Assembly (NCBI GenBank): GCA_963733905.1
Contig: CAVTEU010000006.1
Location: forward strand, 434,001-498,000
Direction of reading: 5' to 3'
Source of the DNA: DATADW01 sp963733905
GTDB taxonomy: Bacteria > Actinomycetota > Acidimicrobiia > Spongiisociales > DATADW01
Length of the DNA stretch: 64,000 nt
Shown: one piece after another, positions 42,518 through 51,626 of the stretch
Numbering within the stretch: the first letter of the stretch is position 1
How the letters are laid out: every line of letters starts with the position of its first letter
The notes under the pieces: generated by a model
Seen by the model: only the letters and a program-made list of their open reading frames with translations
The model's database searches: none
What the model was told of the DNA's origin: nothing
Made by a program: the position numbers and the translations under genes

Positions 42518-42796
42518 ATGTATGAAGCGGTGGAGTTCGTCGAGGTGTGGGGCCGTGTGGGGGGCACCCCGGCGGTTGCCCGGCCACGCGTCCTCGGCGC
42601 CTTCGAGACTCCGGTTGCGGCAGCGGAAGCGGCGCGCAGTGCCCGTGCCGAGTTCCGGAGGAGCGGCCGGCGCGATTTCGCATGGTGGGTGGTGCGCGCC
42701 GAGGGGTCGCCCCTTGCGGAGTGGATCGCCGACGCCCATTCCGACAAGGAATTCGTACTCGACCTGCTGAGCGGCGAGCTGGTCGAGGTCACCTGA
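42518..42796 (+). CDS. Small hypothetical protein
   Basis: 92 residues, unbroken, from ATG 42518. AVEFVEVWGRVGGTPAVARPRVLGAF and DFAWWVVRAEGSPLAEWIAD show an alternating strand-helix pattern with no known motif. It lies between the ligase and a small membrane protein in one direction. GAGAG before the start is a weak ribosome site. Family not recognised. Confidence 0.65.
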   Translation: MYEAVEFVEVWGRVGGTPAVARPRVLGAFETPVAAAEAARSARAEFRRSGRRDFAWWVVRAEGSPLAEWIADAHSDKEFVLDLLSGELVEVT

Positions 42797-42822
42797 GCGG
42801 GTTCCACGCCACCTCCGCCTGG

Positions 42823-43149
42823 GTGGCGGTGGCCGTGACCGGGGTGGTGGGTTTGTGGGGGATCGCCCTGGCGATCACCAAGCGCACACCGCCTCCGGTC
42901 TTTTCATGGGGAGTCGCGCTTGCGATCGCAGCCGCTCTGATCCAGGTTGCGAGCGGGCTGGTGCTCTATGCGCAGGGTGCCCGGCCGGTGGGGCTGCACA
43001 CCTTCTACGGGGTGGTCATCGCCTCCACGTTCGCCGTCGCCTATGCCTACCGCGCTCAGATCCGCACCCGTCCCGCGCTCGGGTACGGGCTCCTGCTCCT
43101 GTTCGTGATGGGCCTTGGCCTGAGGGCGATCCAGACGTTTGCCGGTTGA
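42823..43149 (+). CDS. Small membrane protein
   Basis: About 108 residues with three to four helices (VAVAVTGVVGLWGIALAI, FSWGVALAIAAALIQVASG, TFYGVVIASTFAVAYAY, YGLLLLFVMGLGLRAI). GTG 42823 is the first usual start in the frame; a CTG at 42793 overlapping the previous stop is an alternative. Function unknown. Confidence 0.6.
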   Translation: MAVAVTGVVGLWGIALAITKRTPPPVFSWGVALAIAAALIQVASGLVLYAQGARPVGLHTFYGVVIASTFAVAYAYRAQIRTRPALGYGLLLLFVMGLGLRAIQTFAG

Positions 43150-43209
43150 GCACGGTCTCGACGTCGCTGCCTCGTAGCATCGGGCACCGTCTGACTGCGA
43201 GGAGGGACC

Positions 43210-43995
43210 GTGCTGCTCGAGGGGAAGCGCCTACTCGTCACGGGGATCCTGACCGACGACTCGATCGCATGGCACGCCGCCCGGATCGCCCAGGAGGAAG
43301 GAGCCGAGATCGTCGCCACCGGTTTCGGCCGCGGCATGCGGCTCACCGAGAGGGCGGTGGCGCGTCTTCCCAGGCCGGCTGACGTCCTTCCCCTCGACAT
43401 CAACGACCCATCCGACATGGAGCGGGTGGCCGGAGATCTCGAGTCTCGCTGGGGGGCGGTGGACGGCGCCCTCCACGCCATCGCCTTCGCACCCGACGAC
43501 GCGCTCGGAGGCAACTTCCTCACCACCCCGCCGGAGAGCGCCCAGACGGCGTTCGTCACCTCGGCGTTTTCATACAAGACGCTCGCCGTTGGGCTGCTCC
43601 CATTGCTGCGGAGGGCCGGGGGAGGGGCGCTGGTGACGCTCGACTTCGACAACCGCCAGGCCTGGCCCGCATACGACTGGATGGGCGTGGCCAAAGCGGC
43701 GCTGGTGTCGGTTACCCGATACCTCGCCCGGGACCTGGGTGCCGATGGCATCCGCGTCAACGCCGTATCCGCCGGACCGCTGAGCACGGTGGCTGCCAAG
43801 TCGATCCCCGGCTTCGCCCTCTTCGAGCAGGTCTGGGGGGAGCGGGCGCCGCTCGGTTGGGACCTCGCCGATCCCAGTCCGGTGGCGCGCATGGTGTGTG
43901 TGCTCCTCTCCGACTGGGCACCGATGACCACCGGTGAGGTGGTCCACGTGGACGGTGGCTTCCACGCCGTGGCCACCGGTACACCCACCGAGTAG
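43210..43995 (+). CDS. fabI: Enoyl-[acyl-carrier-protein] reductase (FabI/InhA type)
   Basis: 261 residues, unbroken, GTG start with GGAGGGA 3 bases upstream. NAD(H) reduces trans-2-enoyl-ACP in the last step of fatty-acid elongation. KRLLVTGILTDDSIAWHAARIAQEEGA is the FabI/InhA dinucleotide site. The catalytic Tyr and Lys are in YDWMGVAKAAL, the InhA-like spacing, and VSAGPLSTVAAKSIPGF is the substrate loop. Soluble cytoplasmic enzyme and a usual isoniazid/triclosan target class. Confidence 0.94.
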   Translation: MLLEGKRLLVTGILTDDSIAWHAARIAQEEGAEIVATGFGRGMRLTERAVARLPRPADVLPLDINDPSDMERVAGDLESRWGAVDGALHAIAFAPDDALGGNFLTTPPESAQTAFVTSAFSYKTLAVGLLPLLRRAGGGALVTLDFDNRQAWPAYDWMGVAKAALVSVTRYLARDLGADGIRVNAVSAGPLSTVAAKSIPGFALFEQVWGERAPLGWDLADPSPVARMVCVLLSDWAPMTTGEVVHVDGGFHAVATGTPTE

Positions 43996-44012
43996 ACGGC
44001 CGACCAACCCAC

Positions 44013-44063
44013 GAACCCAGAACCCATAACGGCGAGCGAAGCGCCATGACAGCGAGCGAAGCG
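44013..44063 (+). repeat. Short intergenic direct repeats
   Basis: GAACCCA is repeated at a 7-bp period (44013-44026). Then GCGAGCGAAGCG appears twice, 20 bp apart (44032-44043 and 44052-44063). No gene is seen in the 96-bp gap between fabI and the hydrolase. Confidence 0.6.
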
Positions 44064-44091
44064 AGCCTCTAGCGGTACCCTTCGGGGTCGC

Positions 44092-44835
44092 ATGGCACTC
44101 AAGGCCTTCTGCGACGGCACCGTGTTCGGGGATCGGTTCGGTGATGGTGTTCCTCGGATCCTGGCACTCCACGGATGGGGGAGGAGTCGGGCCGACTTCG
44201 CCGTCGCCCTCGCCGGGTTGGATGCCATCGCCCTGGATCTCCCCGGGTTTGGCGCCTCTCCGGCGCCGGCACAGCCGGGCGGTGCCCGCGCCTACGCCGA
44301 GTTGCTGTCGCCCGTGCTGAATGAGATCGGTTCACCGGTGACTCTCGTGGGTCACTCTTTCGGGGGCAGGGTGGCGGTGTGCCTGGCTGCCGCCCATGGG
44401 GACCGGGTCGGCGGTCTTGTCCTCGTCGGTACCCCGCTACTGAGGGCCGGCCCTCGTCGGTCGGTCCCATGGCGATATCGCTTGGTGCGGGCTTTGCGAC
44501 GCGCCGGTTTGGTCTCCGAGCAGAGGCTCGAACTGGCTCGCAAACGCTTCGGTTCGGCCGACTACCGGGCGGCCGAGGGGGTCATGCGCGCCGTTCTTGT
44601 GGAGACCGTCGGTGAGAGCTACGAGGCGGAGTTGGCGGTCTTGCGCTGCCCGGTTCGGCTGGTGTGGGGCGAGGACGACACCGAGGTGCCGGTGTCCGTC
44701 GCCCGAAGCGCCGCGGCCATGCTCGAGGACCGCGGGATCGACGTCAGCCTCGAGGTGGTTCCCGGTGCCGGCCACCACCTGCCAACCACCCACCCGGACG
44801 TCCTCCGCTCGGCGCTCGTCGGAGTGCACCAGTGA
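44092..44835 (+). CDS. Alpha/beta-fold hydrolase
   Basis: 247 residues, unbroken. Oxyanion strand LALHGWGRSRADF, nucleophile elbow VGHSFGGRVAV, acid in VWGEDDTEVPVS and catalytic His in GAGHHLP. Its stop overlaps a GTG and the following murF-like gene, so it is probably co-transcribed with the MurF-Ddl pair. Substrate unknown. Confidence 0.88.
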   Translation: MALKAFCDGTVFGDRFGDGVPRILALHGWGRSRADFAVALAGLDAIALDLPGFGASPAPAQPGGARAYAELLSPVLNEIGSPVTLVGHSFGGRVAVCLAAAHGDRVGGLVLVGTPLLRAGPRRSVPWRYRLVRALRRAGLVSEQRLELARKRFGSADYRAAEGVMRAVLVETVGESYEAELAVLRCPVRLVWGEDDTEVPVSVARSAAAMLEDRGIDVSLEVVPGAGHHLPTTHPDVLRSALVGVHQ

Positions 44836-44870
44836 TCGCCTGGCTGCGCCAGTGATCGTCTGGCTGCTGG
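44831..44870 (+). repeat. 20-bp imperfect tandem duplication at the murF start
   Basis: AGTGATCGCCTGGCTGCGCC (44831-44850) is followed by a copy with 16 of 20 matches (44851-44870). The first copy gives GTG 44832 overlapping the hydrolase stop but stops after seven codons; the second copy gives GTG 44852, the usable murF start. Confidence 0.7.
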
Positions 44871-46361
44871 TGCCGGCTGCGGTGGCCGCCGCTCTCTCCG
44901 CGGTTCGCTGGCTGCGCGTGGCGCAGCGCGAGCACTATCTCGCTGGTTCGGCGACGCGGTTCGCCATCCGCTGGTGGCGGGTGCCGCCGGCCAACCCGGT
45001 CCTCCTCGTCATCGGGTTGGCAGCGGGGCTCGCCGGCTTCTGGTGGCCTGCCGCGGGCATCGGCGCCATGCTCGTCGGAGGGATTGGCCCGCTGGGCCTC
45101 GGGCTGCGCGGCCGGACCTCGCCTTTGCGTTGGACCTCCCGGTTGCGCCGTCTCGCCGCGCTGACCGCCGTGCTCGCCATCGGAGTCACCGCTGCTGTGC
45201 TGCCGCTCGGGGTCGAAGTGGCAGTTGCGGTTGGCTCGCTCGTGGCGATGCTCCTCCCATTGCTCCTCGACCTGGCGCTGTGGCTGCTGGCGCCGCTGGA
45301 GCGCCGACTCGGCCGGCGGTTCGTCGATCAGGCCGCAGCCCGGTTGCGTTCCGTCGCGCCTCTGGTTGTCGCAATCACCGGCTCATACGGGAAGACGACA
45401 ACCAAGGAGTACCTCCGCTCGCTCCTCTCGACCCGGTTCAACACCGTCGCCACGCCCGCCAGCTTCAACAATGCCATGGGCCTGGCCAGAACGGTCAATG
45501 AGCAGCTTTCGCCGGGTGTCGAGATCTTCGTCGCCGAGATGGGCACATACGGGCCGGGCGAGATCGCTGACCTGGTGAGGTGGGTGCGGCCCAGCGTTTC
45601 GGTGATCACCGCCATCGGGCCGGTCCATCTCGAGCGGTTCGGATCGCTGGAGGCGACCACCCGGGCGAAACAGGAGATCCTGGGTACCGCCGATGTCGCC
45701 GTCCTCAACGTCGACGACCCACGTCTCGCCGAGCTTGCTGCGACGTTCCGCGGCCGGGTAGTGCGCTGCTCCTCGCTCGACAGCGACGCGGATGTAGTCG
45801 TGCAACCCGACGGCACGATCTGCGTCGATGGCAACCGCGTCGCCACTGTGGACTCCTCCTCGCTCTTCACCGGGAACCTGGCTTGTGCGATCGGTGCGGC
45901 TCTCGCCGTTGGGATGTCGCCCGAGGAGATCGGGGCGGCAGCGTCCCGGCTGGCCGGTCCCGATCACCGCCGTACCGTGGTGGACACCTCTGGAGGGATC
46001 TCGATCGTCGATGACACCTACAACGCCAACCCGGCCGGTGCCGTCGCCGCCCTCGAGACATTGGCCGACCTCGGGGAGAACGGCGGGCGAAAGGTGGTGG
46101 TGACACCGGGGATGGTCGAGTTGGGAGACACACAGCAGACCGAGAACGAGGCGTTCGCCCGTGCTGCGGTCGGGGATCGCGACCGACCTGGTCGTGGTTG
46201 GGCACACCAACCGGGATGCGTTGCTGAGGGGTGCAGAGGGATCCGCCGCCAATGTGGTCGCCCTCGCCACTCGAGACGAGGCGGTGGAGTGGGCCCGATC
46301 CAACCTGGGGGACGGCGACGCCGTTCTCTACGAGAACGACCTCCCCGACCACTATCCATGA
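44852..46361 (+). CDS. murF: MurF-like Mur ligase with N-terminal membrane helices
   Basis: About 503 residues. The N-terminal 160 residues hold about five helices (VIVWLLVPAAVAAALSAV, LLVIGLAAGLAGFWW, LAALTAVLAIGVTAAVLPLG and others). The ligase domain has P-loop ITGSYGKTTTKEYL, FVAEMGTYGPGEI, VNVDDPRL and VDDTYNANPAG. The family adds D-Ala-D-Ala to the UDP-MurNAc tripeptide; ddl is the next gene, which supports this. The membrane anchor is unusual for a MurF. A break near 46160 (GGGG for GGG) shifts the last 66 codons. Confidence 0.83.
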
Positions 46362-46364
46362 GCC

Positions 46365-46392
46365 GGCAGACCGCAGACGGCAGACGGCAGCC
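46365..46392 (+). repeat. Four tandem heptamers GGCAGAC
   Basis: Units at 46365, 46372, 46379 and 46386 read GGCAGAC, CGCAGAC, GGCAGAC, GGCAGCC. Their reverse complement, GTCTGCC, is the unit at 17089. They lie between murF and ddl. Confidence 0.75.
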
Positions 46393-46413
46393 ACGGTCCG
46401 GAGCTTCGGGTCG

Positions 46414-47490
46414 ATGAGCGTTGCCGTGGTCTTCGGAGGCCCGTCTTCAGAGCACGACATCTCGATCCTCACCGGGCTCCAGGCGGCGCGGACGCTCTCC
46501 GAAGCTGGGGTGCCTGTCGAGGCGCTCTACTGGGCGAAGTCGGGGTCCTGGCACGGTGTCGACCCGGCGCTCGAGGCATCCGACTTCGTCGAGGGAGTAC
46601 CGCGCAAGGCCCGGGACGTGCAGTTGGTGGCTGCGCCCGGAGGCGGGTTCGTGGGCCGGCGCCGCCCGCTCGACATCGATGTGGTGGTCAACTGCTGCCA
46701 TGGCGGTCCCGGCGAGGACGGCACCCTCCAGGGGGTGTTCGAACTTGTCGGGCTGCGGGCGACCGGGCCGGGGATGGTGGGCGCCTCGCTGGGGATGGAC
46801 AAGCTCGCCTTCGCCGCCGTCGCTGCGTCTGCCGGGATGCCGGTGCTTCCCCGGCTTCACCTCACCCCGGCCACGGCGCCCGACTTCGCCCCGCCATTCA
46901 TCGTCAAGCCGCGCTTCGGCGGGTCGTCGATCGGTGTGGAGGTGGTCGCCGACCTCGACGCCGCCCGGGCCCTGCTCAAGGTGTCGCCACATCTGGCAGG
47001 CGGCGCGGTGATCGAGCCGTTCCTGGAGGGCGGAGGCGATCTGGAGATCGGGGTGCGGACCTTCCCCGAGCTGCAGCTTTCGGCGATCCGCGCCCCCGAG
47101 CGGAGCGGCGACGCCATCTACACCTACTCGGAGAAGTATCTCGACTGGGGCGGCCAGGCCAACCCGGGTGGCGGGTCAGGGCTGGCGGCACCGGTGGAAG
47201 AGCGGGTGCACGACATCGCGCGTCAGATCACCGATCTGCTCGGGCTCCGCTCGATCGCCCGGATCGACTTCCTCCACCGTGATGGCGAGGTATGGCTCAA
47301 CGAGGTCAACACCATCCCGGGGAGCCTGGCCCACTACCTGTGGGTAGATCCTCCGGTTCCACGGGATCGGTTGCTGCTCGACATGGTGGAAGAGGCGCGG
47401 CGCGATCCGGTTCGTAGATTCGTCACCACAGGCGCCGATGGCAGCGCCCTGCGCAGCGCCTCCAGCATCGCCCAGAAGCTGGGCGGCTGA
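46414..47490 (+). CDS. ddl: D-alanine-D-alanine ligase
   Basis: 358 residues, unbroken. FGGPSSEHDISILTG is the N-terminal signature. CCHGGPGEDGTLQGVFEL, FIVKPRFGGSSIGVEVV and RIDFLHRDGEVWLNEVNTIP (split as two blocks) are the ATP-grasp sites. The enzyme makes the D-Ala-D-Ala dipeptide that the adjacent MurF adds to the cell-wall precursor. ATG 46414 begins the conserved FGGPSSEH strand after three residues. Confidence 0.93.
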   Translation: MSVAVVFGGPSSEHDISILTGLQAARTLSEAGVPVEALYWAKSGSWHGVDPALEASDFVEGVPRKARDVQLVAAPGGGFVGRRRPLDIDVVVNCCHGGPGEDGTLQGVFELVGLRATGPGMVGASLGMDKLAFAAVAASAGMPVLPRLHLTPATAPDFAPPFIVKPRFGGSSIGVEVVADLDAARALLKVSPHLAGGAVIEPFLEGGGDLEIGVRTFPELQLSAIRAPERSGDAIYTYSEKYLDWGGQANPGGGSGLAAPVEERVHDIARQITDLLGLRSIARIDFLHRDGEVWLNEVNTIPGSLAHYLWVDPPVPRDRLLLDMVEEARRDPVRRFVTTGADGSALRSASSIAQKLGG

Positions 47491-47495
47491 TTGGG

Positions 47496-47729
47496 TCAGA
47501 GATGGACGATGGGGCAGGTCAGGGTGCGGGTGATCCCTTCGACCGCCTGGATCTTGGCCACCACCAGCTTGCCCAGTTGATCGACGTCGTCTGCGGTCGC
47601 CTTGACGATCACGTCATAGGGACCCGTCACGTCGTCGGCGGCCTCGACGCCGGCAATACGGCGGACCTCGTCGGCGACCATGGCGGCCTTGCCGACCTCG
47701 GTCTGGATCAAGACGTACGCCTGGACCAC
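47496..47729 (-). CDS. Stand-alone Lrp/AsnC ligand-binding (RAM) domain protein
   Basis: 77 residues, unbroken. MVQAYVLIQTEVGKAAMVAD and GPYDVIVKATADDVDQLGKL are the RAM fold without the DNA-binding HTH of full Lrp regulators. Such proteins bind amino acids or act as small dimerising sensors. It converges on ddl with 5 bp between stops. Confidence 0.85.
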   Translation of the reverse strand: MVQAYVLIQTEVGKAAMVADEVRRIAGVEAADDVTGPYDVIVKATADDVDQLGKLVVAKIQAVEGITRTLTCPIVHL

Positions 47730-47809
47730 GCGCCCTCCTTCACTTGCAGCGTGGCGGCGACTCTACCGACGGGGCGTCTCGCGTGTGTCAGCAACCGAGG
47801 TGGGCCGTG

Positions 47810-48022
47810 TCAGTACCCGTCGGAGCCGATGCGGACGCCGGTCACGAAGCTGCGGTCCTCCTCGTCCTCGAGGTCGAAGACGATTCGCTGCCCCTGGCGG
47901 AGGGTGCGGAAGATGCTCCCCTGCAACGAGCCGGGGCGGAGGTAGACCTCGGAGCGGTCGCTGTCGAGTACCACGATGCCGGCGCCGGTGTTGGGGTCGT
48001 AGACCTTGACCACGCCCTGCAT
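47810..48022 (-). CDS. Cold-shock-domain-like small protein
   Basis: 70 residues from ATG 48022. GVVKVYDPNTGAGIVVLDSD, VYLRPGSLQG and LRQGQRIVFDLEDEED follow the beta-barrel pattern of CSD proteins (GxVKWF, VFVHxS, L.xGQxV). The aromatic RNP residues of CspA are not conserved (VYD in place of WFN), so nucleic-acid binding is less sure. It lies 5 bp after rpmB in one direction. Confidence 0.65.
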   Translation of the reverse strand: MQGVVKVYDPNTGAGIVVLDSDRSEVYLRPGSLQGSIFRTLRQGQRIVFDLEDEEDRSFVTGVRIGSDGY

Positions 48023-48027
48023 CTCGG

Positions 48028-48216
48028 TCAGGCCTTCTCGACCTTGCCTGCCTTGAGGCACGAGGTGCACACCCGGGCTCGCCTGGTGTTGGAGCCGTGA
48101 CGGACCCGGACCCGCTGGATGTTGGGCAGCCAGCGGCGGTTGGCCCGCTTGTGCGAGAAGCTGACGATGTTCCCGTAACCGGGCTGCTTGCCGCAGACTT
48201 CACAGCGGTAGGACAT
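48028..48216 (-). CDS. rpmB: 50S ribosomal protein L28
   Basis: 62 residues from ATG 48216: MSYRCEVCGKQPGYGNIVS then SHKRANRRWLPNIQRVRVR. It has CEVC and CTSC pairs, the zinc-binding type of L28. ATG 48216 is chosen because the protein begins Met-Ser/Xaa-Xaa-CxxC in the family; a longer upstream frame is not expected. Confidence 0.95.
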   Translation of the reverse strand: MSYRCEVCGKQPGYGNIVSFSHKRANRRWLPNIQRVRVRHGSNTRRARVCTSCLKAGKVEKA

Positions 48217-48292
48217 GGGTGGACAGACCTCGTGGGGGTGGGTCGGGAAGGATAGCACCCGTCGTCAGGGCCGCATCGTACAGTGTCGGCCG

Positions 48293-50509
48293 ATGCCGGA
48301 CCCACCCTTCGACGGCCCAGGCAGGGCTCTCGCATACCTCGCAACTGTCGAGGTGGACCGTGTCCCCACGGTGTCAGACAAGCGCGCCCAGCTGTTGCGC
48401 AAGGGGGGGATCGAGACGGTGGCGGACCTGATCCTCCATGTCCCGCGCCGCTACATCGACCGGAGCAACAGCGTCCGGATCGCCGACCTCCCCCGCGACA
48501 CCGAGGTCACGTGCTCGCCGAGGTGATCTCGGTGTCGAAGCGCCGCCCGAGGCGCAACCTGGTCATGGTCGACGCGGTCTTCACCGACGGCACGGGCCGC
48601 CTGAAGGCCACCTGGTTCAACCAGGCCTTCCGTGAGCGCCAGCTACAGCCCGGGTGCCGAGGTGGCGCTGTCGGGCAAGATCGAGTGGTTCCGGGGGGCG
48701 CCGCAGATGAAGAGCCCGGCGGTCGACATGCTCGGTGGCAAGGAGAGCCTGGTCACGGGGCGGATCGTCCCCATCCACCCATCGGTCCAGGAGGTGAGCT
48801 CGGGCCACCTGCGGCGCGCCATATTCGAGGCCCTGGCGGTGGCGAGGCCGGTCTCCGACCCGGTCCCCGAGGTGATACTGGCCGAGCTGGGGCTGATGGA
48901 GCGGGACGCCGCCTTCGGGGGCATCCACTTCCCCGAGACGCTCGACCAGGTGGCGGCGAGCCGGCGCCGGCTCGCCTTCGACGAGTTGTTCCGGCTCGAG
49001 GTGGCGCTGGCGGCGCAGCAGCGCCATCGGCGCGAGACGAGCAAGGGGATCGTCCACGACGCCGGGCGGACGCTCGCCCGGCACTTCGTCGACCACCTTC
49101 CCTTCCGGCTCACGTCGGCCCAGGTCCGAGCGCTGGAGGAGATCGAGACCGACCTGGCATCGGCCGACCCGATGCACCGGCTGCTCCAGGGCGAGGTCGG
49201 ATCGGGGAAGACGGTGGTGGCCGTGGCCAGCCTGCTGGCAGGGGTGGAGGGCGGCTACCAGGGGGCGGTGATGGCACCAACCGAGGTGCTCGCCGAGCAG
49301 CACTTCCTCAGCATCACGGCCTTGCTCGATCTGGCGGGAATGGCTCCCGAGGTCGAGGGCGAAGAAAGCCGTCTCGGCATGGACTCGCTGTTCGCCGGGC
49401 CCTCCGACCAGCGCTCTGCTCGGCCGGTGGTGGTGGCGCTGCTCACCGGTTCGAGCGCCGAGGTGACCAGCCGGCCGCGCGGCGGGGTACGCCGCCGGGA
49501 CCTGCTCGACATGATCGCCGCCGGCGATGTGGATCTGGTGATCGGGACCCATGCGCTCATCCAGGAGGGAGTGCACTTCCACCGGCTCGGTGTGGCGGTG
49601 GTCGATGAGCAGCACCGCTTCGGGGTCCACCAGAGGGTCGACCTCAAGGAGAAGGCGGGGGACGTCGACCCCGACCTTCTCATCATGACGGCGACGCCCA
49701 TCCCGCGGACTCTGGCGATGACCCTCTACGGGGATCTGGATGTCACCTTGCTCGATGCCATGCCACCGGGCCGTGCCGTGGTGACGACCGTCCACGTCGG
49801 CATGGGATCGCCAGATTGGGCACGCGTTCAGCAGCTGATCCGCGAACACGTTGCCGAGGGCCACCAGGCCTTTGTCGTCTGTCCGCTTGTCGAGGACAGC
49901 CCCAAGGTGGAGGCTGCTTCTGCGACCACCGAGTTCCAGCGGCTGCAACGGGTGCTCACCGGGCTGAGGGTTGGGTTGATCCACGGGCAGTTGCCGTCGG
50001 TCGAGAAGGAATCGGTGATGCGGGCGATGAGAGCAGGCGAGATCGACGTGCTCGTGGCCACCACCGTGATCGAGGTCGGGATCGACCTCCCCAACGCCAC
50101 CGTGATGGTGATCGAGGATGCCGACCGTTTCGGTTTGAGCCAGCTCCACCAACTCCGAGGCAGGGTCGGCCGGGCCGGGTTCCCCTCGACCTGTGTGCTG
50201 ATGTCGGAGCCCACCACCGAGGAGGGCGAGCAGAGGGTGGCGGCCATGGTGGCCAGCACCGACGGTTTCGTGCTCGCCGAGGAGGACCTGAAGATCCGTG
50301 GTCAGGGGACCGTTTTCGGCGCCCGTCAGTCCGGTCTGCCAGATCTGCGGCTCGCCGACATCCTGCGCGACGCCGACCTCCTGGTCACGGCACGGCGCGA
50401 AGCCTTCCGCCTGGTAGGCGCCGACCCTCAGCTCGACGACAACCCCGAACTCAAGGCCGAAGTGACCGCCTTCCTCGGCGAAGACGTCCAATGGCTGTTC
50501 AAGTCGTGA
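48293..50509 (+). CDS. recG: ATP-dependent DNA helicase RecG
   Basis: About 738 residues. The N-terminal wedge/OB region (DLILHVPRRYIDRSN, LVMVDAVFTDGTGRLKATWF) is followed by the helicase: LTSAQVRALEEIETDL (Q motif), QGEVGSGKTVVAV (Walker A), VVDEQHRFGV (DEQH), TATPIPRTLAM, VLVATTVIEVGIDLP and QLHQLRGRVGRA. Regresses stalled forks and resolves Holliday junctions. Two breaks: near 48513 (one base short) and near 48645 (one surplus base). Divergent from rpmB. Confidence 0.93.
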
Positions 50510-50520
50510 GCGCAGCAGTC

Positions 50521-50555
50521 TTCCGTCTTCCGTCTTCCGTCTTCCGTGCTCCGGC
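50521..50555 (+). repeat. Five tandem heptamers TTCCGTC
   Basis: Units at 50521, 50528, 50535, 50542 and 50549 (the last two read TTCCGTG and CTCCGGC). They end 2 bases before the rsmD ATG and fill its ribosome-binding region, so no Shine-Dalgarno is seen there. Confidence 0.8.
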
Positions 50556-50557
50556 TC

Positions 50558-51100
50558 ATGAGAATCATCGCCGGGTCGGCCAAGGGGAGGCGGCTCGAGG
50601 CACCCCGGACCTCGAACACCAGGCCCATCACCGACCGGGCCAAGGAGTCGATCTTCTCCTCTCTGGGTGACCGGGTGCTGGGCGCCCGGGTGCTCGACCT
50701 CTACGCGGGTTCTGGAGCGTTCGGGTTCGAGGCGCTCAGCCGGGGCGCAGGGTCGGTCGAGTTCGTAGAGCGGGGACGGGAGGCTGTCGGTGTGCTCCGG
50801 CGCAATGTCGATAGCACCCGCTTGGGCGGGAAGATCGTCGCTGACGACGTGGTGCGTTTCCTCGAAAGAACGTCGGAAACCTACGACCTGGTCTTCGTTG
50901 ACCCTCCCTATGCCCTCTCGCTAGCTTCGGTCGAGCAGGTCATCGGTCTGGTGGACCTCAAGTTGGACCGGGACGGGGTGGTGATCCTCCACCGCCGGGT
51001 GGGGGGAGACCTGCCGGTCATCCCACAATCCCTCCATATGGACGATGATCGACGCATCGGCGACAGCCGGGTCCTCCGATTCCTGAAGGAGACGAGGTGA
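50558..51100 (+). CDS. rsmD: 16S rRNA (guanine(966)-N2)-methyltransferase
   Basis: 180 residues, unbroken. Start MRIIAGSAKGRRLEAP is the diagnostic N-terminus, so ATG 50558 is used. SAM site VLDLYAGSGAFGFEALSRGA and catalytic VFVDPPYAL are present. The gene precedes coaD, as in many bacteria. Methylates G966 of 16S rRNA. Confidence 0.93.
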   Translation: MRIIAGSAKGRRLEAPRTSNTRPITDRAKESIFSSLGDRVLGARVLDLYAGSGAFGFEALSRGAGSVEFVERGREAVGVLRRNVDSTRLGGKIVADDVVRFLERTSETYDLVFVDPPYALSLASVEQVIGLVDLKLDRDGVVILHRRVGGDLPVIPQSLHMDDDRRIGDSRVLRFLKETR

Positions 51101-51146
51101 GCATCTCATCCGCTGCCACGAGGGCGGCTCGACCGGGGACCTCGTC

Positions 51147-51626
51147 TTGACCAGTGCCCTCTGCCCCGGGAGCTTCGACCCACCCACCCACGGGCACATC
51201 GACGTGATCCAGCGCGCCGCCAGCATCTTCGACCGTGTGATCGTCGCCGTGGTCCGCAATCCGTCGAAGTCGGCGCTGTTCACCACCGAGGAGCGCGTGA
51301 TCCTCCTCGAGGAGGTGCTCGCTGATACCCCCGGAGTGGAGGTAGCCTCATTCGAAGGGCTCCTGGTGCAGTTCGCCCGGGATCGGGGCGCGGACGTGAT
51401 CGTCAAGGGACTGCGAGCCATGAGCGATTTCGACTACGAGCTGCAGATGGCTCAGATGAACTTCCGCCTCGAGGAGTTCGACACCGTGTTCATCGCCACC
51501 AACCCCGAGTACGGGTATCTCTCGTCATCGCTGGTGCGCGAGGTCGCCCGGCTCGGCGGGTCCATCGAGGACCTCGTTCCCCGGGTGGTGTCCAAGGCTC
51601 TCAAAGAGAAGCTGGCCAATGGTTGA
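51147..51626 (+). CDS. coaD: Phosphopantetheine adenylyltransferase
   Basis: 159 residues, unbroken, TTG start. CPGSFDPPTHGHIDVIQRA holds the HxGH-type nucleotidyl-transfer motif, VVRNPSKSALFTTEERV the Lys segment, and YLSSSLVREVARLGG the ISSTxxR-type motif. Makes dephospho-CoA. The stop overlaps the next gene by 8 bp. Confidence 0.95.
   Translation: MTSALCPGSFDPPTHGHIDVIQRAASIFDRVIVAVVRNPSKSALFTTEERVILLEEVLADTPGVEVASFEGLLVQFARDRGADVIVKGLRAMSDFDYELQMAQMNFRLEEFDTVFIATNPEYGYLSSSLVREVARLGGSIEDLVPRVVSKALKEKLANG

Noticed and set aside
48617..50491. 624-codon open frame on the minus strand
   Set aside because: Antisense to recG, which has all helicase motifs.
17089..50555. Heptamer runs as a CRISPR array
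   Set aside because: Units are 7 bp with no spacers and no cas genes are seen.
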